Source: Serratia bockelmannii
GTDB lineage: Bacteria; Pseudomonadota; Gammaproteobacteria; Enterobacterales; Enterobacteriaceae
Assembly: GCF_008011855.1 (NCBI RefSeq)
Contig: NZ_VOUX01000031.1
Coordinates: 62,001 to 126,000 of the forward strand
Direction of reading: 5' to 3'
DNA length: 64,000 nt
Shown: positions 9,156-17,709 of the stretch, piece after piece
Position numbering within the stretch: the first letter of the stretch is position 1
Layout: the number at the start of each line of letters is the position of its first letter
Position numbers and translations under genes: made by a program
Notes under the pieces: model-generated
The model's input: the letters and a program-made list of their open reading frames with translations, nothing else
Database searches by the model: none
Told to the model about the DNA's origin: nothing

Positions 9156-9284
9156 TTTGTTCTCCCTGCGTTGTTGGGTATTTCCCGGCCCACCTGTGCG
9201 GCGGAACGGGTATATTTATACTGGATTGTGCGCGGCGGCTGGGCTAATTTCAGTGCTGTTCATGTCATCACGTTCAGGGAAAAG

Positions 9285-10388
9285 ATGCCGATACTTCGTT
9301 TATTCCACCCGATGCCCTTCCGTTTGCTAAGCCTGGCCGCGCTGCTGGCGCTGGCGGGCTGTACCAGCAAAACCACCACCACGGCACCGGCGGCGCGCCC
9401 CGCCGACGTCAAAGCCCGACTGATGGCGCTGATCCCGGCCAACGCCGGCGATCGGCAGGGCTGGGCTACCGATATTACCGCCGCCTTCGCCGCGCAGGGC
9501 ATCGAGCCGAGCGATGAGAACCTGTGTTCGGTGCTGGCGGTGACCGAACAGGAGTCGACGTTCCAGGCTAACCCGCAGGTGCCGGGGCTGCCGAAGATCG
9601 CTTGGAAGGAGATCGACCGCCGCGCCGATCAGATGCACATCCCGAACTTTTTGGTGCACACCGCATTGAAGATTTCGTCGTCGAACGGCCAGAGCTACAG
9701 CGAGCGGCTGGATAAGGTGCGCACCGAGAAGGATCTGAGCGATATCTTCGATGACATGATCGACCGCGTGCCGATGGGGCAGAAGCTGTTCGGCCATTTA
9801 AATCCGGTACATACCGGCGGCCCGATGCAGGTGAGCATAGCCTTCGCCGAGGCGCACGCCAAAGGGTACCCTTATCCGGTCGACGGCTCGATTCGCCGCG
9901 AAGTTTTCAGCCGGCGCGGCGGTATGTACTTCGGCATTATGCATTTGCTGGGGTACCCGGCCGATTACAGCCGGCCGATTTACCGCTTCGCCGACTTCAA
10001 CGCCGGCTGGTACGCCAGCCGCAACGCGGCGTTCCAAAACGCGGTCAGCCGGGCGAGCGCCATTCCGCTGGCGCTGGACGGCGATCTTATCGATTTCGGC
10101 AGCGACAAGCCCGGTTCGACCGAGCTGGCGGTGCGCACGCTCGGCAAGCGCCTGAACATGAGCGACAGCGCCATTCGCCGGGCGCTGGAGAAAGGCGACA
10201 CGGCCGGCTTTGCCGACACCGAGCTGTATAAGAAGGTCTATGCGCTGGCGGGCGGCAAGCTGCCGCGTGAGATGCTGCCGGGTATCCAGTTGGAGAGCCC
10301 GAAAATCACCCGCAAGCTGACCACCGCCTGGTTCGCCAAGCGGGTGGACGAACGCCGCCAGCGCTGCATGGCGCGCGCCGGCGGGTAA
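9285..10388 (+). CDS. DUF1615 lipoprotein
   Basis: 367 residues. The signal peptide ends in the lipobox LALAGC, and the mature protein opens with a Thr/Ala-rich linker (SKTTTTAPAARPAD). The body matches the DUF1615 family of enterobacterial envelope lipoproteins; the stretch NLCSVLAVTEQESTFQANP with an EQES motif resembles the catalytic-glutamate region of lysozyme-like transglycosylases, so a peptidoglycan-related role is possible but unproven. The start at 9285 has AGGGA upstream; the frame opens much earlier but crosses the divergent GNAT gene. The end faces the decarboxylase gene, sharing a hairpin terminator. Confidence 0.8.
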   Translation: MPILRLFHPMPFRLLSLAALLALAGCTSKTTTTAPAARPADVKARLMALIPANAGDRQGWATDITAAFAAQGIEPSDENLCSVLAVTEQESTFQANPQVPGLPKIAWKEIDRRADQMHIPNFLVHTALKISSSNGQSYSERLDKVRTEKDLSDIFDDMIDRVPMGQKLFGHLNPVHTGGPMQVSIAFAEAHAKGYPYPVDGSIRREVFSRRGGMYFGIMHLLGYPADYSRPIYRFADFNAGWYASRNAAFQNAVSRASAIPLALDGDLIDFGSDKPGSTELAVRTLGKRLNMSDSAIRRALEKGDTAGFADTELYKKVYALAGGKLPREMLPGIQLESPKITRKLTTAWFAKRVDERRQRCMARAGG

Positions 10389-10394
10389 CGGCAT

Positions 10395-10431
10395 AAAAAA
10401 ACGCCGCCGGTTTCCTGAACCACCGGCGGCG
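10395..10431 (-). terminator. intrinsic terminator of the decarboxylase gene
   Basis: CGCCGCCGGT (10402-10411) and ACCGGCGGCG (10422-10431) form a 10-bp stem. On the minus strand the stem is followed by seven T (10401-10395), the classic form. It may also slow transcripts from the convergent lipoprotein gene. Confidence 0.85.
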
Positions 10432-10441
10432 CGATCGCGCA

Positions 10442-12121
10442 TCAGGCGCTGCGACGCGGGTTGGTCAGGCCAAAGTTAAAGCTGTTGCAGCGGTTACAGA
10501 ACTCTTTCATCACCGGTGGCGTGTCCATCATCGGCACTTTCACCTCGATAAACGCCAGCCGATCCTGCCGCGAGGCGTATTCCAGGGCCATTTCCAGCTG
10601 TTGCGTGGTTTCCACCGCCACGCTGAACGGCTGCGCCTGGGTATTCAATACCGCCGGCAGTTTGGCGTAGTCCCACGGGCTGATGTCGTTGTAAGACGAG
10701 TTTTCGCCGAGGATATAGCGTTCAATGGTGTAGCCGTCGTTGTTGATCAGGAAGATGATCGGCTTTTGCTCGCAGCGCAGCAGGGTAGACACTTCCTGCG
10801 CGGTGAGCTGGAAGGAGCCGTCGCCGATGAACAGCAGGTGGCGGCGCTCCGGCGCCGCCATCAGGGTGCCGAGCAGCGCCGGCAGGGTATAACCGATCGA
10901 GCCCCAAATCGGTTGGTTGACCACCTTGACGCCCCCTGGCATGCGCATGCCGCCGATGGCCGCGCCTGAGGTGCCGTTTTCCACCACTACCACGTCATCC
11001 GCCTGGATGAAGCGTTGGATGCGTCGCCACAGATAGGCCTGGTCGATAGGCGCGTCGCTCGGCGTCGCCAGCTTCTCACGGGGATCGGCCAGCGGTGATA
11101 AACGCTGCGCCGGCGCGTCTTCGCTCAGATCCAGCAGTGCCTGCAGCAGATCCGCCGTCGCTACCGCTGGGTAGGAGGTGTTGTCCAGTTTCATCGAAAA
11201 CGGCTGAATATCCACCTGAGCGGCGGCGGGAATTTGCTGCGAGAAATAGCCGGTGGTGGAGTCTACCAGACGTACGCCGAAGCTCAGCACGCAGTCCGAG
11301 TGGGCCATGTGTTCATACAGTTCGGGGCGCGACAGATTGCCGCTGTAGCCGCCCATCCAACCGGCGGTGTTTTCCGGGATAATGCATTTGGCGGTGGGCA
11401 TATTGGTCAGCGGAATGGCGAAGCGGTGAGCGACCGCGATGACCAACTGCTGCAACTGGTAGCGATCCACCATTTGATCGACCAACATGATTGGGCGCTG
11501 TGCGCGTTTGATTTTGGTTAACAGCGCCATCGCCGCTAATTGCACATTGTATTTATCGCTGGCCGGTAATTGCGGTGCCGTCGCCGCCGCGGCGATTTCA
11601 ATTTCCACATCGCAAATATCCGACGGCAGCTGTAAATACACCGGTTTCTTCTCTATCCAGGCGCGGGAAATAACGCGTGGTATTTCTTGTGCGGCATTTT
11701 CCGGCGTGATCAGAGCCTGAGCGACGGTGAATTGTTTAAAGCAGTTCATGACGTTGTCGAAATTCCCATCGCCCAGGGTATGGTGCAAGAGCTGATGATT
11801 CTTCATCGCATGCAGCGGCGGCGTGCCGGCGATGCAGATAACCGGCGAAGATTCGGCATAGGCCCCGGCGATGCCGGACAGCGCGGCCAGATCGCCGACG
11901 CCGTAGGTGACGATCAGCGCGCCGGCGCCTTTCATGCGGGCGTAACCGTCTGCGGCGTAGGAGGCGTTCAATTCATTGCAGTTGCCGACAAACGCCAGCC
12001 GCTCGTCGTTTTCCAGCAGCTCCAGCAGGCTGAGGTTATAGTCGCCGGGCACGCCATAAATACGATCGACGTTCAGGGCGTGAAGCTGTTGCAGAATGAA
12101 TGACCCGATAGTTATTTTCAT
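10442..12121 (-). CDS. ipdC: indolepyruvate/phenylpyruvate decarboxylase (TPP-dependent)
   Basis: 559 residues, the normal size for the pyruvate decarboxylase-like 2-keto-acid decarboxylases. It shows the catalytic Glu50 in NCNELNASYAADGYAR, the HH motif at His113-His114 (LLHHTLG), and the C-terminal TPP-Mg site GDGSFQLT...NNDGYTIE. It would convert indole-3-pyruvate to indole-3-acetaldehyde (the auxin route) and may also use phenylpyruvate or other branched/aromatic keto acids. The gene name rests on family similarity. It has its own terminator and stands alone. FeaB, coded about 5.5 kb away, could oxidise the aldehyde product. Confidence 0.85.
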   Translation of the reverse strand: MKITIGSFILQQLHALNVDRIYGVPGDYNLSLLELLENDERLAFVGNCNELNASYAADGYARMKGAGALIVTYGVGDLAALSGIAGAYAESSPVICIAGTPPLHAMKNHQLLHHTLGDGNFDNVMNCFKQFTVAQALITPENAAQEIPRVISRAWIEKKPVYLQLPSDICDVEIEIAAAATAPQLPASDKYNVQLAAMALLTKIKRAQRPIMLVDQMVDRYQLQQLVIAVAHRFAIPLTNMPTAKCIIPENTAGWMGGYSGNLSRPELYEHMAHSDCVLSFGVRLVDSTTGYFSQQIPAAAQVDIQPFSMKLDNTSYPAVATADLLQALLDLSEDAPAQRLSPLADPREKLATPSDAPIDQAYLWRRIQRFIQADDVVVVENGTSGAAIGGMRMPGGVKVVNQPIWGSIGYTLPALLGTLMAAPERRHLLFIGDGSFQLTAQEVSTLLRCEQKPIIFLINNDGYTIERYILGENSSYNDISPWDYAKLPAVLNTQAQPFSVAVETTQQLEMALEYASRQDRLAFIEVKVPMMDTPPVMKEFCNRCNSFNFGLTNPRRSA

Positions 12122-12794
12122 TGATTGCTCCGGATTATTTATCTTTATTTTGTCAGGCGAAAATCAGCAAAAATAAATTGCTGGCGATGTTGTGTCGTTA
12201 GCATTAACAGTTATTTAAAGTCTCAGCTTGTTCAAGATAAGGGGGGCGGCCGGTGAATAGGCGGTTTGTATTCGGCGCTTTACGCGATTGAGTAATACAT
12301 AAAAAGTAGGGGTATTGGATATTGGAAAGAGACGGTATTTTTCATTGTCGGTATATCGCTAGAGAAGCGGCGGCGCATTGGCATTTATCGAGATGCAGGG
12401 TGAGTCATCCGGTACTTTTGACGCCGCGTTAAATCCCATCGGGTGGCGTAACGCTTTTTGCCTGGGAAAGAAAAGCAGAACCTGGCGTAAAGGGGGATTT
12501 TGGTGATCCGCCGCACGCTTATTTCATGAAACCACCTTGTAACCAATCAAAAACAAAAAATTAACAACGATCGTTTTTTGTCCGCCTTTTTTCGTCAGCT
12601 TTGCTTTACGGGCCTGCAGTGCGCGCCACGCCGGGCCGGCGCTAAAATGTGCCGTCACGGGCATTAATATAACGTGGTGGCCATCACATTCCGTAGGAAG
12701 TGATACGTAAACTTTTCTCTACGTGCGCGCAGATGGCGTATACCTACCAGAGGGGATGATGTCCCAGCGGTACTGGCCTGTGGGGGGAACTGCG
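12122..12794. other. 673-bp non-coding spacer between divergent ipdC and a usp gene
   Basis: No credible gene. The part next to ipdC (12122-12350) is AT-richer than its surroundings and should hold that promoter. A near-perfect inverted repeat ATCACATTCC-GTA-GGAAGTGAT (12683-12704) lies about 90 bp upstream of the usp start and could be an operator. No RNA gene was recognised. Confidence 0.4.
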
Positions 12795-13223
12795 ATGAAA
12801 AGCTATCGACATATTCTGGTACTGATTCATGATGAGCGTGACGGGCTGCCGTTGCTGCGTCAAACGGTGGCGATGGTGCGCGGGCTGCCGATTGCCCTCA
12901 CCGTCGGCCACCTTAACGCCGACTACGCCGAGCTGGAGTACGGCAGCGATGCGCTGGTCAAAGATCGCCAGGCGCAGGAGGTGATCGCCGCCAAGGCGAT
13001 GCTGAGCCGGCTGGTGAGCGCCGTCGAGGCGCCGGTTGCGGTCAAGGAAATCGTCACCATCCGGCGCTTTAAGGACGTGAGCGATTTCATTCATCAGGCT
13101 GGCATCGATCTGGTGGTGGTCGGGCACCAAAACCGCCTGTTCGGCCTCTATTCCTCATATTCTCTGGAATTTGTGAACCGCCTCGATGTCGATGTATTGG
13201 TCAAGCACCTGGCCCGCGAGTAG
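12795..13223 (+). CDS. universal stress protein, UspA superfamily
   Basis: 142 residues, the length of UspA/UspC/UspD. It begins MKSYRHILVLIHDERDGLPLL, the first beta strand of the Usp alpha/beta fold, and contains DLVVVGHQN near residues 111-119 where ATP-binding members have a Gly-rich loop; the full G-2X-G-9X-G-S/T motif is not evident, as in UspA-type non-ATP members. A cytoplasmic stress-survival role is expected. The start at 12795 is preceded by GGGGGGA; the frame opens earlier at 12723 without similarity. It is transcribed alone. Confidence 0.8.
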   Translation: MKSYRHILVLIHDERDGLPLLRQTVAMVRGLPIALTVGHLNADYAELEYGSDALVKDRQAQEVIAAKAMLSRLVSAVEAPVAVKEIVTIRRFKDVSDFIHQAGIDLVVVGHQNRLFGLYSSYSLEFVNRLDVDVLVKHLARE

Positions 13224-13431
13224 CGAACGACAAAGCGGACTTTTCCCACGGTTTTGCCCTCCTAAAGGCGATAGCATAGGGGAAACCGGTGCAACCTGTT
13301 AAAAATTATTGGGAATATTCCGGTGCTAAACTTAACCAAAGCACAACGGGCGTTGGATAAATTAGATACAGCTTGATCTTGCCTGGGCTATCGGTAAGAA
13401 TCTGCGGCCGTATTTTTACAGGAGCTTTACG

Positions 13432-14022
13432 ATGTTTCTCAAACGGACTCTTTTGGCATGTTCTCTGGCGTTGATATTTCCTGCACTGCCTTCTTACGCT
13501 GAGGTTGGTACAGAAAGTGGCAATACCGCACAGGCTGAAAAACCGGGTCTATGGCAGCGTTTTACCGATAACGTGGCGGAGACCTGGAACAACTCGCCTA
13601 ACCACGATCTCTATATCCCGGCCATCACCTGGCACAACCGTTGGACTTACGATGATGAACATATCGATAAGTACAACGAGCGCCCGTGGGGCGCCGGTTA
13701 CGGCATCTCCCGCTACGACAGCGACGGTGACTGGCACGGCATTTACATCATGGCGTTCAAGGACTCCTTCAACAAATGGGAGCCGATCGGTGGTTACGCC
13801 TATGAGAAGATCTGGCGCCCGCTGGATGACAAGGATTTCCGCCTGGGGCTGGGCTTCACCGCCAGCGTCACCGCGCGCGACAACTGGAAATACATCCCTA
13901 TTCCGGCGCCGCTGCCGCTGGCCTCTATCGGCTATCAGCGGCTGACGTTCCAGGCGACCTACATTCCCGGTACCTATAACAACGGCAACGTGTTCTTCGC
14001 CTGGCTGCGCTGGCAGTTCTAA
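13432..14022 (+). CDS. pagP: lipid A palmitoyltransferase PagP
   Basis: 196 residues with a signal peptide to about residue 24 (PSYA|EV). An eight-stranded outer membrane barrel enzyme that moves palmitate from phospholipid to lipid A, giving resistance to cationic peptides. The sequence keeps the enterobacterial PagP core: [34 protein letters not shown] with the catalytic Asp-Ser pair, [30 protein letters not shown], and the end [20 protein letters not shown] with its terminal aromatic residue. In relatives it is PhoP-controlled, but I could not find a convincing PhoP box in the 208-bp upstream spacer. AGGAG stands upstream of the ATG. Confidence 0.95.
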   Translation: MFLKRTLLACSLALIFPALPSYAEVGTESGNTAQAEKPGLWQRFTDNVAETWNNSPNHDLYIPAITWHNRWTYDDEHIDKYNERPWGAGYGISRYDSDGDWHGIYIMAFKDSFNKWEPIGGYAYEKIWRPLDDKDFRLGLGFTASVTARDNWKYIPIPAPLPLASIGYQRLTFQATYIPGTYNNGNVFFAWLRWQF

Positions 14023-14148
14023 ACTTCCTGAATTCCGAAAAACGGCGCGGTGGCGAGATAAAAGGAACTTGTCGCCGTCGGCGGCGTCGGAAGGGTATCC
14101 CGGCGCGCTGCGCCGATCGCATGCCGTTATTACAGGAGTTTCACCACT

Positions 14149-14637
14149 ATGATCACCAAACATCGTTTACTGTTGGCCTTGGCGCTGTCCGCTACCCTGG
14201 CCAGCGGCGCCACCCAGGCCGCCGGGCTGATGGATTCTCTCAGCAGCGCGGCGGGCGAACTGAGCAAGTCGGGCGGCGACAGCAGCGGCGGCATGTCGCT
14301 CTCCTCGCTGACCGGCCTGCTGAACGGCGGCGACAAGGCGTTGAGCTCCAGCAGCATGACCAATGCCGCCGGTATCCTGCAGTACTGCGTGAAAAACAAC
14401 GTGCTGTCGGCTAACGGCGCCGAAGGGGTGAAAGATCAGCTGCTCAGCAAGCTGGGCATCACCAGCACCGAAAACGCCAAGAGCCAGGATTATCAGCAGG
14501 GTCTGGGCGGCTTGCTGCAGACCGGCGAAGGCAAGAGCCTGGATCTGAACAGCCTGGGCACCTCGCAGATCACCGAGAAGGTGAAGCAAAAAGCCTGCGA
14601 TCTGGTGCTGAAGCAGGGCAAATCCTTTATTTCATGA
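14149..14637 (+). CDS. DUF2501 (YjjA-like) exported protein
   Basis: 162 residues with a signal peptide ending near residue 24 (GATQA|AG). The mature part is rich in Ser, Gly and Leu, with LMDSLSSAAGELSK at its start and two cysteines (in QYCVKNNV and KACDLV) that could form a periplasmic disulfide. It matches the DUF2501 family represented by E. coli YjjA, of unknown function. It has a strong ribosome site (AGGAG) and is followed at once by a strong intrinsic terminator, so it is probably monocistronic. Confidence 0.8.
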   Translation: MITKHRLLLALALSATLASGATQAAGLMDSLSSAAGELSKSGGDSSGGMSLSSLTGLLNGGDKALSSSSMTNAAGILQYCVKNNVLSANGAEGVKDQLLSKLGITSTENAKSQDYQQGLGGLLQTGEGKSLDLNSLGTSQITEKVKQKACDLVLKQGKSFIS

Positions 14638-14641
14638 TGAG

Positions 14642-14672
14642 CGAACGGCGGAGCGCTCCGCCGTTCGTTTTT
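14642..14672 (+). terminator. intrinsic terminator after the DUF2501 gene
   Basis: CGAACGGCGGA (14642-14652) pairs with TCCGCCGTTCG (14657-14667) around GCGC, followed by TTTTT. Confidence 0.88.
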
Positions 14673-14687
14673 GCATAAGCTGAAAAA

Positions 14688-14951
14688 ATGAAAAAAACGT
14701 TGATGCTTTCCCTGCTGGCAGGGATGACGATGTTGCAGGGGTGTTCCGTGAAATCCAACGAGGCGCCACCACCGCCGCAGGTGAAACCGATCGGCATGGC
14801 GAACCCGGCCGACGTGTATTGCACCAAAATCGGCGGCAAGCTGAACGCCAAAGAGAATGCGGCAGGCCAGTATTCCACCTGTACCTTGCCGAGTGGGCAG
14901 GAAATTGAAAGCTGGGAACTGTTCCGCCGCGATCATCCGGTGAAAAAGTAA
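14688..14951 (+). CDS. DUF333 small lipoprotein
   Basis: 87 residues. Lipoprotein signal MKKTLMLSLLAGMTMLQGC with lipobox LQGC (Cys19), a short proline-rich linker (APPPPQVKP), then a DUF333-type domain: NPADVYCTKIGGKLNAKENAAGQYSTCTLPSGQEIESWELFRRDH. The two cysteines in that domain fit a periplasmic disulfide. The family includes E. coli YoaF and sequences annotated as hemolysin inhibitors; its function is unknown. It starts right after the preceding gene's terminator. Confidence 0.85.
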   Translation: MKKTLMLSLLAGMTMLQGCSVKSNEAPPPPQVKPIGMANPADVYCTKIGGKLNAKENAAGQYSTCTLPSGQEIESWELFRRDHPVKK

Positions 14952-14988
14952 CCCTATGCGGCGCCGGCTCTTTCTGCCCGGCGCCCGA

Positions 14989-15606
14989 TCAGAATTGGCG
15001 ATCGCCTATAGATTGCAGCTGCAGGCTGCCGTCCTTCTGTAGCGTCAGCGGCATGCGCCAATCGCGCTGTTTATCCAGGTTGAATGACCTGGAGCGGAAC
15101 ATGCAGCCGGTCTTGATGTTCTTGATTTTCATCACGTGTTCCGCGTCCGCATTGATTTTTACCTCGAAGCTGCCAGCGGGCGGAATAAAGACTTCCGCCA
15201 GCTGCTGCGGCGCCGCCGGCGTTTCCAGCTTGACTAGCACCGCGAAATCGTTGCCCTGATTATCCAGCGTCAGCCGATGCAGACCGGTCGCGGGCAGCCT
15301 GGTCGGCTGATGCAGATAACCGGCTGAGGCGGGCCACGGTTGGCCGGCATTGTCGTGCAACGGCCCACCGCACTGTTCACGCGCTTCGCGCAGCGGCATT
15401 TCGCGCTTTATTGCCCGGTTGTAATCGGCGGGGGCGGCGAGGCTGAATTCATCGTCATACTGGTGGGCGCGCAGATAGCGCTTGGCGCCGAGCACCGCGA
15501 TGGCGACCAGCATGAAGAACAAAAATATCCTCAGGCGATTTTTAAAAATCAGCCCGAACAGCTTTCCGGGGAGTTGAAACAGCCACCTTGCGATCGTCAA
15601 TAACAT
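14989..15606 (-). CDS. membrane-anchored protein of unknown function
   Basis: 205 residues, family not recognised. One N-terminal transmembrane helix (about residues 25-43, LRIFLFFMLVAIAVLGAKRYL) preceded by positively charged residues suggests an inner-membrane anchor with the remainder in the periplasm. The soluble part looks beta-rich, with two cysteines (EQCGG and TGCMF) that may form a disulfide. It is convergent with the DUF333 gene (37-bp gap) and has no obvious operon partner. Confidence 0.65.
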   Translation of the reverse strand: MLLTIARWLFQLPGKLFGLIFKNRLRIFLFFMLVAIAVLGAKRYLRAHQYDDEFSLAAPADYNRAIKREMPLREAREQCGGPLHDNAGQPWPASAGYLHQPTRLPATGLHRLTLDNQGNDFAVLVKLETPAAPQQLAEVFIPPAGSFEVKINADAEHVMKIKNIKTGCMFRSRSFNLDKQRDWRMPLTLQKDGSLQLQSIGDRQF

Positions 15607-15712
15607 CGTTTTCCCTTTACGCCCAAGCCGTTACGTCTGCGGTAACTTCGCTTGCCACAGTATAGCCAAAGCGTTGCCATCGGGCGGCATACGCCATGAA
15701 ATTCCCGTTTTT

Positions 15713-16402
15713 TTACCCCAAACCTTCCTCTAGCAACAACAGCAGCAGGAAGCCGGCAAAGAACATCGCGGTGGCGAACGGTGTCTCTTTCCCGCCCTCA
15801 TGCGCTTCGACCAGCAACTCCTCGGTCACCAGGTAGAGCAGGGCGATCAGGCCAAAGGCCAAAAAGGCGGTCAGCCAAAATGTGCCCAGCATGGCCACCG
15901 GCGCCCCCAGCAGGCCACCGATGGGCAGCAGCAGCGCCAGGCCGACTATCGCCGCCATGGCACGCAGCCGCCTGCCGAGAAAGTCTTTCAAATCGCCGAC
16001 GATCGATAATCCGAGGAACAGCACTTCCAGCGTTAACGCCAGCGTCAACAGCAGGCCGGCTTTGGCGCCGGCCGCGAAGGCAATGCCCAGCACCAGCCCA
16101 TCGATAAAGATATCGACGCCGACCGCGGCGATAAAACCGACCGGCCCCTGCGCTTTTTCACCCAGCCGCCGAACCAGCAGCATTAACAGCACCCCCGCAG
16201 CGCCGCCCAGCAACACCGCCACAGGCGACTGCTGCTTGAGATCGGGCAGGATTTCGGTGGCGGTGGCGGCGAAAACGATGCCGGCGGTAAAGTGATGGAT
16301 GACGCGCATTGCGGCGTCACCGGGGCGGCGATAGAGCGCCACCGCTGCGCCGACGACGGTGGCTGCGGCGGGAAACAGCGTATAAAGCACGGCGGAGGTC
16401 AT
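15713..16402 (-). CDS. ZIP-family-like metal transporter
   Basis: 229 residues, about seven to eight hydrophobic segments. The pattern VIHHFTAGIVFAATATEILPDL (about 33-54) and VDIFIDGLVLGIAFAAGAKAG (about 105-125), with Glu, Asp and His at helix positions, resembles the metal-binding helices of ZIP permeases, though the canonical HNxxEG motif is replaced by DIFIDG. A divalent cation transporter in the inner membrane is the best guess. The start at 16402 is chosen for similarity to the hydrophobic N-terminus; the frame extends to 16507 through basic residues. It is divergent from a DeoR regulator, which may control it. Confidence 0.7.
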   Translation of the reverse strand: MTSAVLYTLFPAAATVVGAAVALYRRPGDAAMRVIHHFTAGIVFAATATEILPDLKQQSPVAVLLGGAAGVLLMLLVRRLGEKAQGPVGFIAAVGVDIFIDGLVLGIAFAAGAKAGLLLTLALTLEVLFLGLSIVGDLKDFLGRRLRAMAAIVGLALLLPIGGLLGAPVAMLGTFWLTAFLAFGLIALLYLVTEELLVEAHEGGKETPFATAMFFAGFLLLLLLEEGLG

Positions 16403-16540
16403 CGCGTCATAATCCCTTATTGGTGATGTCGCTTTGAGTCTAGACGAGCGCCGCCGCTTAGGCGTGGCGAAAAAAGTGATTGTTCGATTGTGTACGTTTA
16501 TGTACATTTGTGATCACTTTAGCGCCGCCGGATCCATGCG

Positions 16541-17323
16541 ATGTCCAAACTGTTACCGAATGAACGCCACCAGGCCATTCTCGACACGCTTCGTCAACAG
16601 GGGCGGGTACTTGCCCTGGAGATGGCGCAGCGGCTGAATACTACCGAAGCCACCATCCGCCGTGATCTGCGCCAGCTGGCGGCGCAGAACCTGTGCAAAC
16701 GTATCTATGGCGGTGCGCTGGCGCCGACGCCGGCCGAAGGCCCCGTTGCGGCGCGCATGGCGCTCAGCGGCGATGAGAAGCTGGCGTTGGCGCAGACCGC
16801 GCTGGGGGTGATCGGCGAAGAACAGCTGATTTTCCTCGATGCCGGCAGCACCCACCTGCATTTGGCGGAGCTGTTGCCACGCGATCGGCGTTTGACGGTG
16901 GTGACCAATGCGTTGAGTATCGCCGGTAAAATGCTGGAGCGGCCGGGGATCCGCACCATCCTGATCGGCGGCGAGCTGGATGCGCAGGTCGGTGGCTGCG
17001 TGGACGCCAAGGCGGCGGAAGAGATCGACGGTTTCCATTTCGATCTGGTGTTCACCGGCATCTGCGCCTACGACCCGGCCGGCGGTTTTTCGGCACTGAG
17101 CTATCAGGACGCCACGTTCAAAAAGCGCTTGCTGACGCGCGCCGGCAGCGTGGCGGTGCTGTGCACCCGCGACAAACTCAATACCTATGCCCCTTACCCC
17201 TTCCTGCCCGCCGGGCGGGTAGATCATCTGGTGACGGCGCGCGGCGCGCACCCGCAGCTTGAGTTGCAGGTGGCGCAAGGCGGCGGCCAGATCTGGCACA
17301 GCGATTTATCGATCGGAGAATGA
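16541..17323 (+). CDS. DeoR-family transcriptional regulator
   Basis: 260 residues. N-terminal winged helix-turn-helix (about 8-60: RHQAILDTLRQQGRVLALEMAQRLN, then TTEATIRRDLRQLAAQN), the DeoR signature, followed by the sugar-phosphate-sensing domain with DAGSTHLHLAELL and LIGGELD. DeoR members are usually repressors answering to a phosphorylated sugar. Here the neighbours are a divergent ZIP-like transporter and a downstream glyoxalase-fold gene overlapping its stop, so the ligand cannot be inferred. The intergenic region to the transporter (about 140 bp) is the likely operator. Confidence 0.85.
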   Translation: MSKLLPNERHQAILDTLRQQGRVLALEMAQRLNTTEATIRRDLRQLAAQNLCKRIYGGALAPTPAEGPVAARMALSGDEKLALAQTALGVIGEEQLIFLDAGSTHLHLAELLPRDRRLTVVTNALSIAGKMLERPGIRTILIGGELDAQVGGCVDAKAAEEIDGFHFDLVFTGICAYDPAGGFSALSYQDATFKKRLLTRAGSVAVLCTRDKLNTYAPYPFLPAGRVDHLVTARGAHPQLELQVAQGGGQIWHSDLSIGE

Positions 17324-17325
17324 TG

Positions 17326-17709
17326 ATGAAAATAGCCCATGTTGCCCTGTGGACCCATAACATCGACGCGCAGCTGGCGTTCTGGCAGCGTTATTTCAAC
17401 GGTGAAGCGGGGGAGGAGTATGTCAGCCGCAACCGGCCGGGGTTCGTTTCCCGCTTCGTCAGCCTGGCGGCCGGGCCGTCGCTGGAGATCATGTGCGTGC
17501 CGACGTTGCTGCCGGCGCAGGCGCAGGAGGAGCGGGTCGGTTGGGCGCACATCGCGCTGTCGCTGGGGGATGAGCGGCAGGTCGATCGGTTGGCGCAGCG
17601 CGCACAGCAGGAGGGTATTTTGCTGTCCGCGCCGCGCTGGACCGGCGACGGCTTCTACGAGGCCGTCATTCGCGATCCGGATGGCAACGCGATCGAAATC
17701 ACCGCCTGA
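17326..17709 (+). CDS. VOC (glyoxalase/bleomycin resistance) family protein
   Basis: 127 residues. One vicinal-oxygen-chelate domain: KIAHVALWTHNIDAQLAFWQRYF at the start with the first metal-ligand His, GWAHIALSLGD in the middle, and VIRDPDGNAIEITA at the end with the last Glu ligand. It could be a lyase, isomerase or binding protein; the substrate is unknown. Three tandem ATGs (17320, 17323, 17326) overlap the deoR-like stop. The third has GGAG at the best distance (7 nt). Translational coupling with the regulator is likely. Confidence 0.8.
   Translation: MKIAHVALWTHNIDAQLAFWQRYFNGEAGEEYVSRNRPGFVSRFVSLAAGPSLEIMCVPTLLPAQAQEERVGWAHIALSLGDERQVDRLAQRAQQEGILLSAPRWTGDGFYEAVIRDPDGNAIEITA

Noticed and set aside
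12606-12640. Possible third HasI-type element (TTTACGGG followed by ACGCC)
   Set aside because: The -10 core CGTC is absent and the left block matches only over 8 nt; it is more likely chance in a GC-rich spacer.
13224-13431. PhoP box upstream of pagP
   Set aside because: Short TGTTAA- or TTTAG-like matches exist, but no pair with the required 11-bp repeat spacing.
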